DNA from: Saprospiraceae bacterium
GTDB lineage: Bacteria; Bacteroidota; Bacteroidia; Chitinophagales; Saprospiraceae
Assembly: GCA_020436835.1 (NCBI GenBank)
Contig: JAGQWZ010000083.1
Coordinates: forward strand, 1-45,257
Direction of reading: 5' to 3'
DNA length: 45,257 nucleotides
In this document: positions 1 to 9,060 of the stretch, in pieces
Layout: the number at the start of each line of letters is the position of its first letter
How positions within the stretch are numbered: the stretch's first letter is position 1
The notes under the pieces: model-generated
Databases searched by the model: none
What the model saw: the letters and a program-made list of their open reading frames with translations, nothing else
What the model was told of the DNA's origin: nothing
Made by a program: the position numbers and the translations under genes

Positions 1-536
1 ATCTTGTATGCTCTCTCCCAGTGTCGATCTTCTGCTTTCGCCGAGCCACTTTCGTGAATGGTAGGCCCACTCAATTCATCATTCCCACTTAAAGACAAGG
101 AAATGTATTCAATGGGAGTAGCCGCACTTGCTTCCGCAAGCTGATGTATCTTCTCAATATCTTGCTCAATGTTGCCGGCAAAGCGATCGATACAAGCTCT
201 GGAAGTCCAATGTAAACCCCAAACATTGAGGGATGACTCCGGTATCAAATCCATTACTATTTTCCATTGTTCAGAACCGGGATCTACCGTGACAATTTCA
301 AATCCATTAAATCCTGCATTCTCTGCAGACTTGATTTTAGCAGCGAAGGAATAGTCTCGACGACTCCCCACGTGGAAATTGTCAAAAAGCACCAGTGGAT
401 ACGCTGGTATCTCCGGGATTTGTTTATCAGGATCTCTAAAAACACCGGGGAAAGCTCGATCAGAAATCAGTGGTACACTTAGCAATGTCATTGCCTTGTG
501 AATAAATGACCTCCGTGTCCGATTAGTTAAACTCAT
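1..536 (-). CDS. sugar phosphate isomerase/epimerase-like TIM-barrel protein, partial (N-terminal part only)
   Basis: The gene runs off the left edge, so only about 178 residues are visible. Translation of the minus strand from the ATG at 536 starts with an Arg-rich stretch (NRTRRSFIHKA) followed by a hydrophobic segment, which resembles a Tat-type export signal with a weak core. Next come PLVLFDNFHVG, AAKIKSAENAGFNGFEI and a VWGLHWTS strand, a pattern typical of xylose-isomerase-like TIM barrels (AP endonuclease 2 family). The family isomerises or epimerises sugars at a metal site; the metal ligands would lie outside the window. It starts 22 bases after the stop of the upstream cytochrome-linked dehydrogenase gene on the same strand, so the two are probably cotranscribed. 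The family call is moderate and the substrate is unknown. Confidence 0.6.
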   Translation of the reverse strand, partial: MSLTNRTRRSFIHKAMTLLSVPLISDRAFPGVFRDPDKQIPEIPAYPLVLFDNFHVGSRRDYSFAAKIKSAENAGFNGFEIVTVDPGSEQWKIVMDLIPESSLNVWGLHWTSRACIDRFAGNIEQDIEKIHQLAEASAATPIEYISLSLSGNDELSGPTIHESGSAKAEDRHWERAYK

Positions 537-558
537 GGAATAAACATTTTGGTGCAGT

Positions 559-3129
559 CTACTTTAAATCTTGTAAATAAGTGATAAGATCGACAAATTC
601 AGTACGTGTTAGAGCCTTCTCCAGCCCCTCAGGCATAATTGAATTTTCCAGAACACCATAGCCCCGGGGATAGGGGAAGTTTTCAAATGATCCATCTAAA
701 TTCATCAACTCAGCCCGGTTGAGGTGTACATCTATTTGCCGGCCGGCATGTTCTTTTCCCATACTATCTATCACATACCATCCCTGCCACTCAGGAGCAA
801 TCTCCATGGAGGGATTAAGCACCGCATCGATTAATTGTTGACGGGATTTACTACTCCCGATTCTGGACAGATCCGGCCCGATGGTACCACCCCAGCCATG
901 CACCTTATGACATGTCACACATTGTGAGGAGGGCTGCCGGAAGACGATTTGACCGCGGTCGGAATTTCCCTTTTCGAAAGACTCCTCGCTAATGCTCATC
1001 CGGTCATTGGCATTCATTCTATTTTCTCCCGTCCAGACCTGCAAAAGGTCAACCGCGGATCTTTCTTGCAGTATTGCAGTTACCGTTTCATCGACCTTGA
1101 CCTCACTCCTGCATTTGTGCAGACCTTTCAATGCTGCATAGTTGACCAGTGCATCATCGTCTTCGCTAAGTATTTGTAGCAGATCTCCACAAAATTGATC
1201 CTGCAGACGAGATATCACTTGAACGGCCTGCGCTCTGACATTGCCCGGAAATTGATCGCTACGGGAAATTTCCAGCACAATCTCTTTTGTAGAGGTGTCA
1301 TTTTTCCTTTCACAAGCATGCAGCAAGCTGCTGATGAGTTCGGGACTTTCATTAGTGCTAAGTAACTCGCCCATGAGAGAGGCAGTGATTTCTTCCGGGT
1401 CGAGGTGCGGAACCACCAGCGACCGGACTTTGCCCGGTATTTCATGATCACGCAGGATGGAGACAATAAAATTTTCCGGAAATTTATTTTCCTGTTTATC
1501 CGCCGTTACTCCGGTTTGATTCCGGTAATTTTCAATAAACTCCGGCTGCAGATGTTGTACTGTTGCCAGAAAGATATCCATTAAATCTGGTCCTATTCTT
1601 TCCTCATCAAGCAAGGTCCTGAGGGAACCCTGCAAATCCGTTCGCATCTTTTTGCCAGTGTAAATCATTGCCATTTTACGCACTTCCGGATGCTCATCAT
1701 GCAGTAGATCCAGTAATTTATCCCGGTCTAAAAAATAGTCGGATTCCACTAAAATCAGCAGAGCCTCCAGTCGGTGTTGGGCATCGCGATCATCGAGATG
1801 CGATCTGATCGCCGGGAAGTCATTTTCATTGTTCAGAAGTGCACGCATCACGGTCCGTTCAAACCGGTCTGCCTGCACCAACGCCTCAAAAAGAAGCTGC
1901 GGATCCCCTTTCTTTAAACCTCTTTGAATCTGGGAGTCGTCGGTTCCCACTGCAGGAGACGATCGAGGACTCTTTGCGGAAAGACGCCAGATTTTTCCTC
2001 TACCGTGATTTGGATATTCTCTTTTTACCCAATCCGAAATATAGATATTACCCTTACTATCAGTGACCAGCGCTACCGGATGAAATGAGGTATCCCCTTG
2101 AATCAACACTTCAGGGAAACCCTGAATACTGCTCTCTTTTTTCTGAAGAGGAATTTTAACAATGTTTTTTTCTTCCCATACATTCACCAGGATACATTGG
2201 TCATACCCGGTTCCGAAATTCGTGAAGGAAGCATCGATCAGGGCACAGGGAGCTTCTCCCAGTGGAGCTACCATCGGTAAAGTGCCAGGGAGTTCACCAT
2301 TCCACGCCAGGTACGGATGCAAACCGCTCCCCCCATAGAGGCATTCGAAACCATAACGTCCACCTTGCACAATCTCCAGCAGGCGGTTCGGTCCCCGGCT
2401 GTCCGGGTCATTATCGGTGGCGAGCAAGCGACCGGTATGAGTGAACTTGAGATCAAATGGATTCCAGAATCCGGATGCTACGGATTGTAGATTGGAACCA
2501 TCCTTTTCACAACGAAAAATCATACCGCCGGTTCCATACCCCTGTAGATAAGATCCATCGGAGGCCGTCAATCTCCAGGCCTTCCCCCCCAGATTACCTC
2601 TCGAACAATAGATCCCTCGATCCGGACCAAGTGCAATGCCCAATAGTCCGGCATGATCATATACATATTCCGGTGGATCAAGCACTACCAGGGTATCTAC
2701 CCGATCGCTCCGGCCGTCCCCGTCAATGTCTTCAAAGGAAAGAAGGTGTTTTTTAGCAGTTACGTATACCTTGCCTTCGTCGTCAATAGCCAGGTTCGCT
2801 CCATTGTGGATGCCTTCGGCAAATACCGACCAGGATTCCGGAGTTCCATCTCCATCTTTATCGGTCATCTTTTTAATCAGATCTCCGTTAGGACCTGTGT
2901 AGTTCTCCGGTGGTGAATGAGTGTGAGACTCAAGAATATAAATGGCATCGTTTCGATCAATTGCCATGCCTATCGGGGTAGTGATCTGCGGTTCTTGAGC
3001 CAACAAAGTCAGCTCCAAACCGGGATCCAGGACTTGCACCTTATTGTCCGGCTGAGCTATGCGGCAGGATTGAAATTCCAGTAGCAACAGAGCCACGAGT
3101 ATGAAAAAAGGCCTATTGTGACCTTGCAT
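559..3129 (-). CDS. lipoprotein with sorbosone-dehydrogenase-like propeller, HEAT-like repeats and C-terminal cytochrome c
   Basis: About 856 residues from the ATG at 3129; a GTG five codons upstream (3144) is an alternative start. The N-terminus has a hydrophobic segment ending LEFQSC, a plausible lipobox with the lipidated Cys near residue 22. Residues about 40-400 form a six-bladed propeller of the glucose/sorbosone dehydrogenase type (PIGMAIDRND, DHAGLLGIALGPD, GFWNPFDLKF, YISDWVKREY). Residues about 400-700 are helical, HEAT-like. The C-terminus is a class I cytochrome c with heme motif CVTCH near residue 737, followed by GPDLSRIG and a likely axial Met in NSIMPEG. This order matches the large membrane-bound dehydrogenases common in Planctomycetes and Bacteroidota. 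It probably oxidises a sugar or alcohol outside the cytoplasm and passes electrons to the heme; the substrate is unknown. The partial TIM-barrel gene follows 22 bases downstream. Confidence 0.85.
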   Translation of the reverse strand: MQGHNRPFFILVALLLLEFQSCRIAQPDNKVQVLDPGLELTLLAQEPQITTPIGMAIDRNDAIYILESHTHSPPENYTGPNGDLIKKMTDKDGDGTPESWSVFAEGIHNGANLAIDDEGKVYVTAKKHLLSFEDIDGDGRSDRVDTLVVLDPPEYVYDHAGLLGIALGPDRGIYCSRGNLGGKAWRLTASDGSYLQGYGTGGMIFRCEKDGSNLQSVASGFWNPFDLKFTHTGRLLATDNDPDSRGPNRLLEIVQGGRYGFECLYGGSGLHPYLAWNGELPGTLPMVAPLGEAPCALIDASFTNFGTGYDQCILVNVWEEKNIVKIPLQKKESSIQGFPEVLIQGDTSFHPVALVTDSKGNIYISDWVKREYPNHGRGKIWRLSAKSPRSSPAVGTDDSQIQRGLKKGDPQLLFEALVQADRFERTVMRALLNNENDFPAIRSHLDDRDAQHRLEALLILVESDYFLDRDKLLDLLHDEHPEVRKMAMIYTGKKMRTDLQGSLRTLLDEERIGPDLMDIFLATVQHLQPEFIENYRNQTGVTADKQENKFPENFIVSILRDHEIPGKVRSLVVPHLDPEEITASLMGELLSTNESPELISSLLHACERKNDTSTKEIVLEISRSDQFPGNVRAQAVQVISRLQDQFCGDLLQILSEDDDALVNYAALKGLHKCRSEVKVDETVTAILQERSAVDLLQVWTGENRMNANDRMSISEESFEKGNSDRGQIVFRQPSSQCVTCHKVHGWGGTIGPDLSRIGSSKSRQQLIDAVLNPSMEIAPEWQGWYVIDSMGKEHAGRQIDVHLNRAELMNLDGSFENFPYPRGYGVLENSIMPEGLEKALTRTEFVDLITYLQDLK

Positions 3130-3309
3130 AGATAGATTTTTCACCTTGAAGATAAAGATTACCTATCACTATCTTTTCTCGTTGTTAGACCTGATACGAA
3201 ACTCATTTTGGAGTGGCAGAATCTAACTGTGCGCGATCGCTCACCCCCACTCAGGAGGGAAAAAAACAATCTCAGCCAAAGACACAGTCCGATCCCTACC
3301 ACCAATTAA

Positions 3310-3346
3310 AGCCTGGTAGAATTTATTTTTGTATTTTAACCAGGCT
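3310..3346 (+). promoter_or_regulatory. inverted repeat enclosing a TAnnTTTG promoter-like box
   Basis: Perfect 8-base arms AGCCTGGT (3310-3317) and ACCAGGCT (3339-3346) flank an AT-rich stretch holding TATTTTTG at 3324-3331, which fits the Bacteroidota -7 consensus TAnnTTTG. The box lies 60 bases before the ATG at 3391. It could be a promoter with a flanking operator, or a long-loop hairpin in the leader. No convincing -33 element is seen. Confidence 0.35.
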
Positions 3347-3390
3347 GGGATCATTCTGCCTATCTATTAGTTCATAAAATCATTATCTCA

Positions 3391-4512
3391 ATGAGAATAT
3401 TTTGCCATGCAGCAATGCTTACTTTAGCATTGTGTCTGTTCACACTAAGCTTACACGCGGAAGAAGGACTTAAAAAGAATTTCCTAAATGGAGATCCTGA
3501 GATCAAATCGATCCATGCTCTGAGTTTTGGACCGGAAAATATCCTATTTGTCGGTGACTCCAAAAGTGCTACTATTTTTGCCATCGATACCAGGGAAGAG
3601 GCAGGAGCACAACCGAAGGAAGACATCTCCATGGATCAGATTGACAAGAAAATTGCGGAGATGCTCGGTACCGGTGTTGAGAATATTACCATTCAGGATA
3701 TGGCAATCAACCCACTTTCAAAAACAGTCTATTTAGCCATTCATTACGTAGACGGCACTCCTGTCTTGTTAAAATTGCAAAATAATAAGTTGATGAATTT
3801 CGACCTGAAGCAGGTTTCCTATTCTAAATCGATGCTCCCTGAAGCCGTCGATAAAGATGCCAAAGACCAGCGGGGAAGATCACTTCGTGGCTGGGCAATT
3901 TCCGACCTTGACTACTTTAACGGGAGTGTACTTGTCAGCGGTTTGAGCAACAAAGAGTTTAGCTCCGCATTGACCATGGTCCCGTTTCCATTTCAGGAAA
4001 ATGAGGATCAGGAAGTAGCGACCCTTGAAATCTGGCATGCATCGCATGGCAAATTTGAAACCCACTCGCCCATCAAAACATTTACAGCGACTATGCTGAG
4101 TGGTGAACCATATATCGTCGCGAGCTACACCTGTACTCCTCTGGTACTTTTCCCTATGGATATGCTTAAGAAAGGGATGCATGTAAAAGGAAGAACTGTA
4201 GCCGAACTGGGAAACAGGAATACCCCGCTGGATATCATAAGTATGGAAAAAGAGGGAAAATCTTACCTGCTAATGGCGAATACCAGCCGGGCACTTATGA
4301 AGATTAGCTATGAACATCTGGAAGATTTTAAAGGCAGCCTGACCGATCCTGTACCCGGAAATAGTGAAACAGCGGGAATTGATTTTATCAACCTGCCGCT
4401 GGTCAATGTCCTGCAACTGGATAAACTGGATGATCAGCGCTTCGTAATGCTGCAACGTAAGTCTGATGGTAATCTCGATCTGATCACAGGAACCGCCGAC
4501 CGTTGGCTTTAG
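3391..4512 (+). CDS. exported protein of unknown function, propeller-like
   Basis: 373 residues. A Sec signal peptide is clear (hydrophobic core, then LSLHAEEG, cleavage near residue 24). I do not recognise a named family. The body contains short strand-rich units such as IHALSFGPENILFVGDSKSATIFAID, TIQDMAINPLSKTVYLAI and PYIVASYTCTPLVLF, which resemble blades of a beta-propeller. There is no lipobox, heme motif or T9SS tail, so a periplasmic location is most likely. The Ig-like gene that follows starts within 64 bases on the same strand, so they may share a transcript. An inverted repeat enclosing a promoter-like box lies 60 bases upstream. Being a gene is secure from length, signal peptide and codon structure; function is open. 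Confidence 0.75.
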   Translation: MRIFCHAAMLTLALCLFTLSLHAEEGLKKNFLNGDPEIKSIHALSFGPENILFVGDSKSATIFAIDTREEAGAQPKEDISMDQIDKKIAEMLGTGVENITIQDMAINPLSKTVYLAIHYVDGTPVLLKLQNNKLMNFDLKQVSYSKSMLPEAVDKDAKDQRGRSLRGWAISDLDYFNGSVLVSGLSNKEFSSALTMVPFPFQENEDQEVATLEIWHASHGKFETHSPIKTFTATMLSGEPYIVASYTCTPLVLFPMDMLKKGMHVKGRTVAELGNRNTPLDIISMEKEGKSYLLMANTSRALMKISYEHLEDFKGSLTDPVPGNSETAGIDFINLPLVNVLQLDKLDDQRFVMLQRKSDGNLDLITGTADRWL

Positions 4513-4575
4513 TAGACATACCCACAAAATTCTGTGGATAATTGTAATATCCGTTTGCGAACTCCTAGGGTGAAA

Positions 4576-5718
4576 ATGCTCGTTGTAGCTTCAGCTACAG
4601 CTGCGCTTTTCTACTCGGATCTCATCAAAAATCTTATTAGAAAATCTAACAGCGACTTATGGGTTTGTCTCCCAGGATGTAATACAAAAAAGCTTATTTG
4701 TTCATTAGTACTGTTTCTTTCGGCTCCCGGCTTATTCGCACAAGTAGAAGTTATCCGGGAGCATGAAAGAGCAGTCTGCATTTCCCTGAAGGCAGATCGT
4801 CCTGATCTCAAAACCCTGGGTGTGTACCTGAAAAATAGCAAGACCTCGATTCTGGGGAGTTGGGCAGAAAATAACGACCTATTCTATTTCAGACCAGTGG
4901 TTCCTTTTACTGATGGAAAAACATATCTGGTTAAAACCGCAAGTGAAGTACTTGACACCTTCCGCCCCGAGTTGATAGAGTATATTCCCTCCCGAATATT
5001 AGGCATCTATCCCAGTACGGACACGGTACCGGAAAACCTGTTGAAGATCTACATCACCTTCTCCCGTCCCATGGGTGAACAATTATCCGGGGATTTTATT
5101 ACCGTCCTGAATCCGGACGGGGATTCGCTGACTAAGGTTTTTTTACCACTGCAACCGGAACTCTGGAATAAATCACGCGATTGCCTGACCTTATGGTTAG
5201 ATCCCGGTAGGATAAAAAGAGATCTGGGGCCCAATCTCTGGTTGGGTACTCCATTAGTCAAAGGACAGTCCTATAAAATAGTGATTGCCTCGCAATGGAA
5301 GGATCAAATGGGATACCCCCTGGCGAGTTCATTTGAAAAAACCTTTACTGTACGCGAACCAGACCGGATTAAGCCGGATCCAAGGGACTGGAGAGTGGAG
5401 ATACCAAAGTCTGGAACGAGACAACCACTGAGGATACACTTTCGCGAATCCCTTGATTTCTCATTATTATCAGATTGTATCAACATATTTCAGGTCGACA
5501 CCATCCCGGGAAAGGTCACTATCTCCGATAATCAGGACATCTGGATTTTTACCCCTGAGCTAGACTGGGAAAGTGGATTCTATAAAATTGGTATTGATTC
5601 GAGACTGGAGGACCTGGCCGGCAATAATATGATCCGTTTATTCGATGAAGAAATCAAAGACACTTTCCAACCCTACCCGGCAGCAGGCACGGTTATCCTC
5701 GACCTGCAAATACCCTGA
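4576..5718 (+). CDS. exported protein with bacterial Ig-like (Big_5/SbsA-type) domains, uncertain 5' end
   Basis: The secure part is residues from about position 4690 on: a signal peptide (NTKKLICSLVLFLSAPGLFA), then two Ig-like units recognisable by GIYPSTDTVPENLLKIYITFSRPM with SGDFITVLN, and by PLRIHFRESLDFSLLSDCI with VTISDNQDIWIFTPE. This is the SbsA Ig-like pattern of adhesins and surface proteins. The protein ends without a T9SS tail. The start is odd: the signal peptide has no ATG, GTG or TTG just before it. The first in-frame ATG is at 4576 (a GTG is at 4534), which would put about 35 unrelated residues ahead of the signal. The segment 4565-4690 may be an inserted repeat that replaced the original start. 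It may be cotranscribed with the gene ending at 4512. Confidence 0.65.
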   Translation: MLVVASATAALFYSDLIKNLIRKSNSDLWVCLPGCNTKKLICSLVLFLSAPGLFAQVEVIREHERAVCISLKADRPDLKTLGVYLKNSKTSILGSWAENNDLFYFRPVVPFTDGKTYLVKTASEVLDTFRPELIEYIPSRILGIYPSTDTVPENLLKIYITFSRPMGEQLSGDFITVLNPDGDSLTKVFLPLQPELWNKSRDCLTLWLDPGRIKRDLGPNLWLGTPLVKGQSYKIVIASQWKDQMGYPLASSFEKTFTVREPDRIKPDPRDWRVEIPKSGTRQPLRIHFRESLDFSLLSDCINIFQVDTIPGKVTISDNQDIWIFTPELDWESGFYKIGIDSRLEDLAGNNMIRLFDEEIKDTFQPYPAAGTVILDLQIP

Positions 5719-6126
5719 AGTTTATCCTTTAATAGACCTAAAGAAGCATTACGCTGAAGAGAAAATTAACCCATTGAAATTCAATTCATTGGAACTTAAA
5801 ATCTGCTATATAACCGCCAGAACCCGGGACAGATAATATCAAGACCAGATCACAAATCAGACAAATCTGAAAGAGAAATATCAGGAGCCTTTATCCCGGT
5901 CCTAAATCGGCAATGAAGATTTTTTTTCTGACATAAAATGCTGATTTCCAATATTCCGGCCCGGAATTTGAATAAATCATAAATAGAGGGGTAAAAATAT
6001 TATTTATTAATTTAATATTTTGCGCCGCGTTACGTTACGGTCATTCGAATCAATTGAAAATTATTAACCTGATTTGATTGTCGTTTCCCTATGAAGTGAA
6101 CCCCACCACCATAGAGAAATTGAGCA
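5719..6126. other. intergenic region without a recognisable gene
   Basis: A 408-base gap between two plus-strand genes. The right half is AT-rich (about 5990-6030) and likely carries the promoter of the CAP-domain gene, but I see no exact TAnnTTTG box. No tRNA-like or terminator-like structure with a clear T tract was found. Confidence 0.5.
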
Positions 6127-7215
6127 ATGAAGCACCTTTACCGCAAGTGTACAATAAGTACCTTCATTATCGCCTTTTGTCTGTCCTATCATTTTAGTTA
6201 TGGACAGACCGTACCCAGCTTAAGCACCGGTCTGGAATGGGATCAATGGTATCTGGTAAACTCGGTACAACAGATCGAAAGCCAGTTTAATGCCGGTAGA
6301 CGGCACGAAGAGAGTAATCTGGGTCTGGGTCCAAATCAGTTGGGAGATTTACAATTGGATGCTGACTTTCTTTCACTGCCGTTCGAAGAACAAGCTTTGA
6401 TCCTGCTTAATGCCGAACGCAACGCCAGGAATGGTGCTCGCTATGGATCGACCACCTATACCGTAGTACCATTTGAAGGAGCTGAGTATACCCTTTGTGA
6501 TGTGTCTCAAGGTCACGCGGATGACATGCAAACAAATAATTTTTTCGGGCATACCGGGTCGGATGGATCAAACTCGTACAGTCGTATAACCGGGGCTTTC
6601 CCCGGATGTACAGAAGGAACCAGCGAGAATATCGCCTGGAACAGTATTGGTGGCAACGGTTTTATAGCAGCGATCCCTTTTGCGATCTATAACTTCATTT
6701 ATGATGATGCTTGTTGCGGGTGGGGCCATCGAATTAATTGTCTGAAAATGTCCCTAAGTACCAACAATTACAATGGCACCAGCCGGTTCGGAATTGTAGG
6801 ATTCGGTAGATCAACCGGTGCAAATGGTGATTTTTTCGTCATGGATTATTTTGATCCCGAACCAGCATCCGGCAACTGCTCCTATGATCTGATGGACTTT
6901 TCGACCGGAGGAGGTACCAGTGATTGTCCCGACAACATCGATTTGACCGGCATGATCTCTACGGGTATTTATCAGGCCATTAGTGTCAATTCATCCGGTA
7001 CCGTCCTTGCCAATAGTGAAGTAGACTTGATTGGTGCTATTGATGTCAATCTGGATGTCTCTTTTGAGGTGCAGGCGGGCTCCGAACTTACTGTAGAAAT
7101 TCAAAGTTGCAATGGAGCCAATGCTCAACATACAAATTCAAGCTCGGGTTGGGAAGAGGAAGAACCCGTTTTCATAAACGGTGAACCTGAGTTCAGACGA
7201 TCAGCGGAAAACTAG
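6127..7215 (+). CDS. secreted CAP (SCP/PR1-like) domain protein
   Basis: 362 residues with a Sec signal peptide (core TFIIAFCLSYHFSYG, cleavage near residue 27). The CAP domain spans about residues 85-250. It shows the helix LILLNAERNARNG, the His in VSQGHADDMQ, the motif FFGHTGSDGSNSYSRI, the Glu in TSENIAW, and the second His in GWGHRINCL. These are the CAP cavity residues of the family, so the fold is intact. A vicinal pair of Cys (DDACCGWGH) and other Cys suggest disulfides, consistent with an extracytoplasmic location. The last 100 or so residues form a strand-rich module (DLTGMISTGIYQAISVNSSG) common after CAP domains in Bacteroidota, but there is no T9SS signature. The biochemical role of bacterial CAP proteins is mostly unsettled. 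Confidence 0.88.
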   Translation: MKHLYRKCTISTFIIAFCLSYHFSYGQTVPSLSTGLEWDQWYLVNSVQQIESQFNAGRRHEESNLGLGPNQLGDLQLDADFLSLPFEEQALILLNAERNARNGARYGSTTYTVVPFEGAEYTLCDVSQGHADDMQTNNFFGHTGSDGSNSYSRITGAFPGCTEGTSENIAWNSIGGNGFIAAIPFAIYNFIYDDACCGWGHRINCLKMSLSTNNYNGTSRFGIVGFGRSTGANGDFFVMDYFDPEPASGNCSYDLMDFSTGGGTSDCPDNIDLTGMISTGIYQAISVNSSGTVLANSEVDLIGAIDVNLDVSFEVQAGSELTVEIQSCNGANAQHTNSSSGWEEEEPVFINGEPEFRRSAEN

Positions 7216-7451
7216 TGTTCCGTTGCATAAATAACTACAGGATTAACTTGTCCTTTATCTATGATCATGACTTACAGAGCCTCGACAGAGCACTGCCTTG
7301 ACTGCGTTCTGCACCTGGTCATGGTAAAAATCCGGCGCTGCTATGTTCTCTTGCTTATACGACGAAACACTGGCTTAAGATTCAGACCGGGAAAAGAGAA
7401 GTTGCGCAGGCGGGAAAATTCTTCTAGCTTGGCATCAAACAGATAAACCGG

Positions 7452-8399
7452 ATGGATCGGATACCCAGTGAAGAGGATATTGCCAAAACTCATAAGTTGA
7501 TTCAGCCTTACATCCACCGTACACCAGTACTGGCCAACCAAAGCATCAACACCATAACTTCTTCAAATCTCTATTTCAAGTGTGAGAATTTTCAAAAAGT
7601 CGGAGCGTTTAAAATGCGCGGGGCAAGCAGTGCCGTAGCTTTAATGGAAGACGATATGAAGTACCGGGGTATTGCCACGCATTCCTCTGGAAATCATGCC
7701 CAGGCAGTGGCACTCACGGCAAAATTGCATGGTATCGATGCGCATATAGTGATGCCAGAAAATGCTCCTTCCATCAAAAGAAATGCCGTGGCCGAGTATG
7801 GAGCCACAATATATACTTCCGGAAATCTTATTCAGGACCGGGAAACCAAGATGCGTGAAGTGCTCGAAAAAACCCATGCAACCTTTATTCATCCTTATAA
7901 TGATTACCGGATCATCTCGGGTCAGGCAACCGCAGCCAAAGAACTGCTGGCCGACTGTTCTGATCTGGATATCATCATGGCACCGGTCGGTGGTGGAGGT
8001 CTGCTTAGTGGCACAGCACTCAGTTCCAAATACCACAATCCTTCCTTAAAGGTCTATGGAGCAGAACCGTTACTGGTTGATGATGCATACCGTTCTTTGA
8101 AAAGTGGCAAGATCGAAATGAACCACCGGATTGATACCATCGCCGATGGGCTAAGGACCATGCTCGGTGAGAAGACCTTTGAGGTAATCCAAAAATATGC
8201 AGATGATATTCTGACAGTCGAAGAGGAAACCATCATCTGGGCCATGCGTTTAATCTGGGAACGGATGAAAATCATTGTGGAACCTTCCGGCGCTGTGCCC
8301 CTTGCCGCTGTGTTGGAACACCCGGAACTCTTTTCCGGCAAGAGAGTAGGACTGATTATTTCGGGTGGCAATGTCGACCTGCAGGAACTGCCTTTTTAA
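7452..8399 (+). CDS. PLP-dependent serine/threonine dehydratase or serine racemase
   Basis: 315 residues, a single fold-type II PLP domain. The Schiff-base Lys is K54 in GAFKMRGA; SSGNHAQ is the substrate/cofactor Asn loop; the tetraglycine phosphate-binding loop is PVGGGGLLSG; the C-terminal SGGN contacts the pyridine nitrogen. There is no C-terminal ACT domain, so this is the short form typical of catabolic threonine dehydratases and serine racemases, not the feedback-regulated IlvA. Expected reactions are deamination of L-threonine or L-serine to the 2-oxoacid, or racemisation of serine; sequence alone does not separate these. No branched-chain biosynthesis genes are nearby. It converges on the DUF1080 gene with 13 bases between the stop codons. 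Confidence 0.88.
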   Translation: MDRIPSEEDIAKTHKLIQPYIHRTPVLANQSINTITSSNLYFKCENFQKVGAFKMRGASSAVALMEDDMKYRGIATHSSGNHAQAVALTAKLHGIDAHIVMPENAPSIKRNAVAEYGATIYTSGNLIQDRETKMREVLEKTHATFIHPYNDYRIISGQATAAKELLADCSDLDIIMAPVGGGGLLSGTALSSKYHNPSLKVYGAEPLLVDDAYRSLKSGKIEMNHRIDTIADGLRTMLGEKTFEVIQKYADDILTVEEETIIWAMRLIWERMKIIVEPSGAVPLAAVLEHPELFSGKRVGLIISGGNVDLQELPF

Positions 8400-8406
8400 G
8401 AAACCA

Positions 8407-8422
8407 ATTACCTTAAGGTAAT
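8407..8422. terminator. perfect 16-base palindrome between convergent genes
   Basis: ATTACCTTAAGGTAAT at 8407-8422 is its own reverse complement and lies between the convergent stop codons at 8399 and 8413, overlapping the minus-strand stop. It could act as a short bidirectional terminator hairpin or a protein-binding site. No T tract follows on either strand, so the terminator role is weak. Confidence 0.3.
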
Positions 8423-9057
8423 GGTCTTACCATGATATTGCGATACTTGACTTTGCTCCCCGGATCATGGGCCTGTAGAGCAAAAGTTCCACTTGAGATC
8501 AACCGCTCTTCTGACCCCTGTTCACGTAAGGGCATTTCGGGTTCCGTATAGTCTACCACAACAATATCATTGATTTTGACAATCACCCGCTTCCCCTGCA
8601 CCTTGATGTATTCTGTGTACCACTCATTATCATTTACATACGTCTCCTTGACATCGACTATTGAATACAGACTGCCCGTTCTGCGCCAATCCGATTGAGA
8701 ATTATTGACCTGTACCTCATAGCCTTTTGCTGGCCATCCTTCTGCCTGATATTTGGTGTGAAAATAAATTCCGGAATTAGACCCGGGAAACGTCATGACC
8801 TCTGCCTTGAATTCAAAATTCTTAAAATTGTGGTCCTGCACCGGACCATTGTAAAAGGCATGAGCCCGATTACCGTTGGTAACAATCGATCCATCCTCCA
8901 CACGAACCGAAGCAGGATCATCCGAAATGATCCAACCGGTCAGGGACTGTCCATCAAATAAAGAAATCCAACCTTTATCAGATCCACCCGGCATATTTTT
9001 GGTCGTATCGCAGCCAAGCAGCATTACCACAACAAATAGGTAAAGAATACTTCTCAT
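8413..9057 (-). CDS. DUF1080 lipoprotein (3-keto-disaccharide hydrolase-like)
   Basis: 214 residues from the ATG at 9057 (a TTG one codon earlier is less likely). The N-terminus is a lipoprotein signal ending MLLGC with the lipidated Cys near residue 16. The rest is one DUF1080 domain: WISLFDGQSLTGW near the start, then SNSGIYFHTKY, KGYEVQVNN and the GTFALQAHDPGSKVKYRNI strand near the end. This concanavalin-like fold is known from enzymes that cleave 3-keto-glycosides formed by Gfo/Idh/MocA oxidoreductases. A Gfo/Idh/MocA gene, interrupted, sits at 31767-32858. The protein probably acts in the periplasm or at the cell surface. Its substrate cannot be read from sequence. Confidence 0.88.
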   Translation of the reverse strand: MRSILYLFVVVMLLGCDTTKNMPGGSDKGWISLFDGQSLTGWIISDDPASVRVEDGSIVTNGNRAHAFYNGPVQDHNFKNFEFKAEVMTFPGSNSGIYFHTKYQAEGWPAKGYEVQVNNSQSDWRRTGSLYSIVDVKETYVNDNEWYTEYIKVQGKRVIVKINDIVVVDYTEPEMPLREQGSEERLISSGTFALQAHDPGSKVKYRNIMVRPLP

Positions 9058-9060
9058 CAA

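Noticed and set aside
7261..7446. 61-residue open frame between the CAP and PLP enzyme genes
   Set aside because: Short, basic and Cys-containing without domain signs; the two other plus frames of this gap have stops. I see no gene here.
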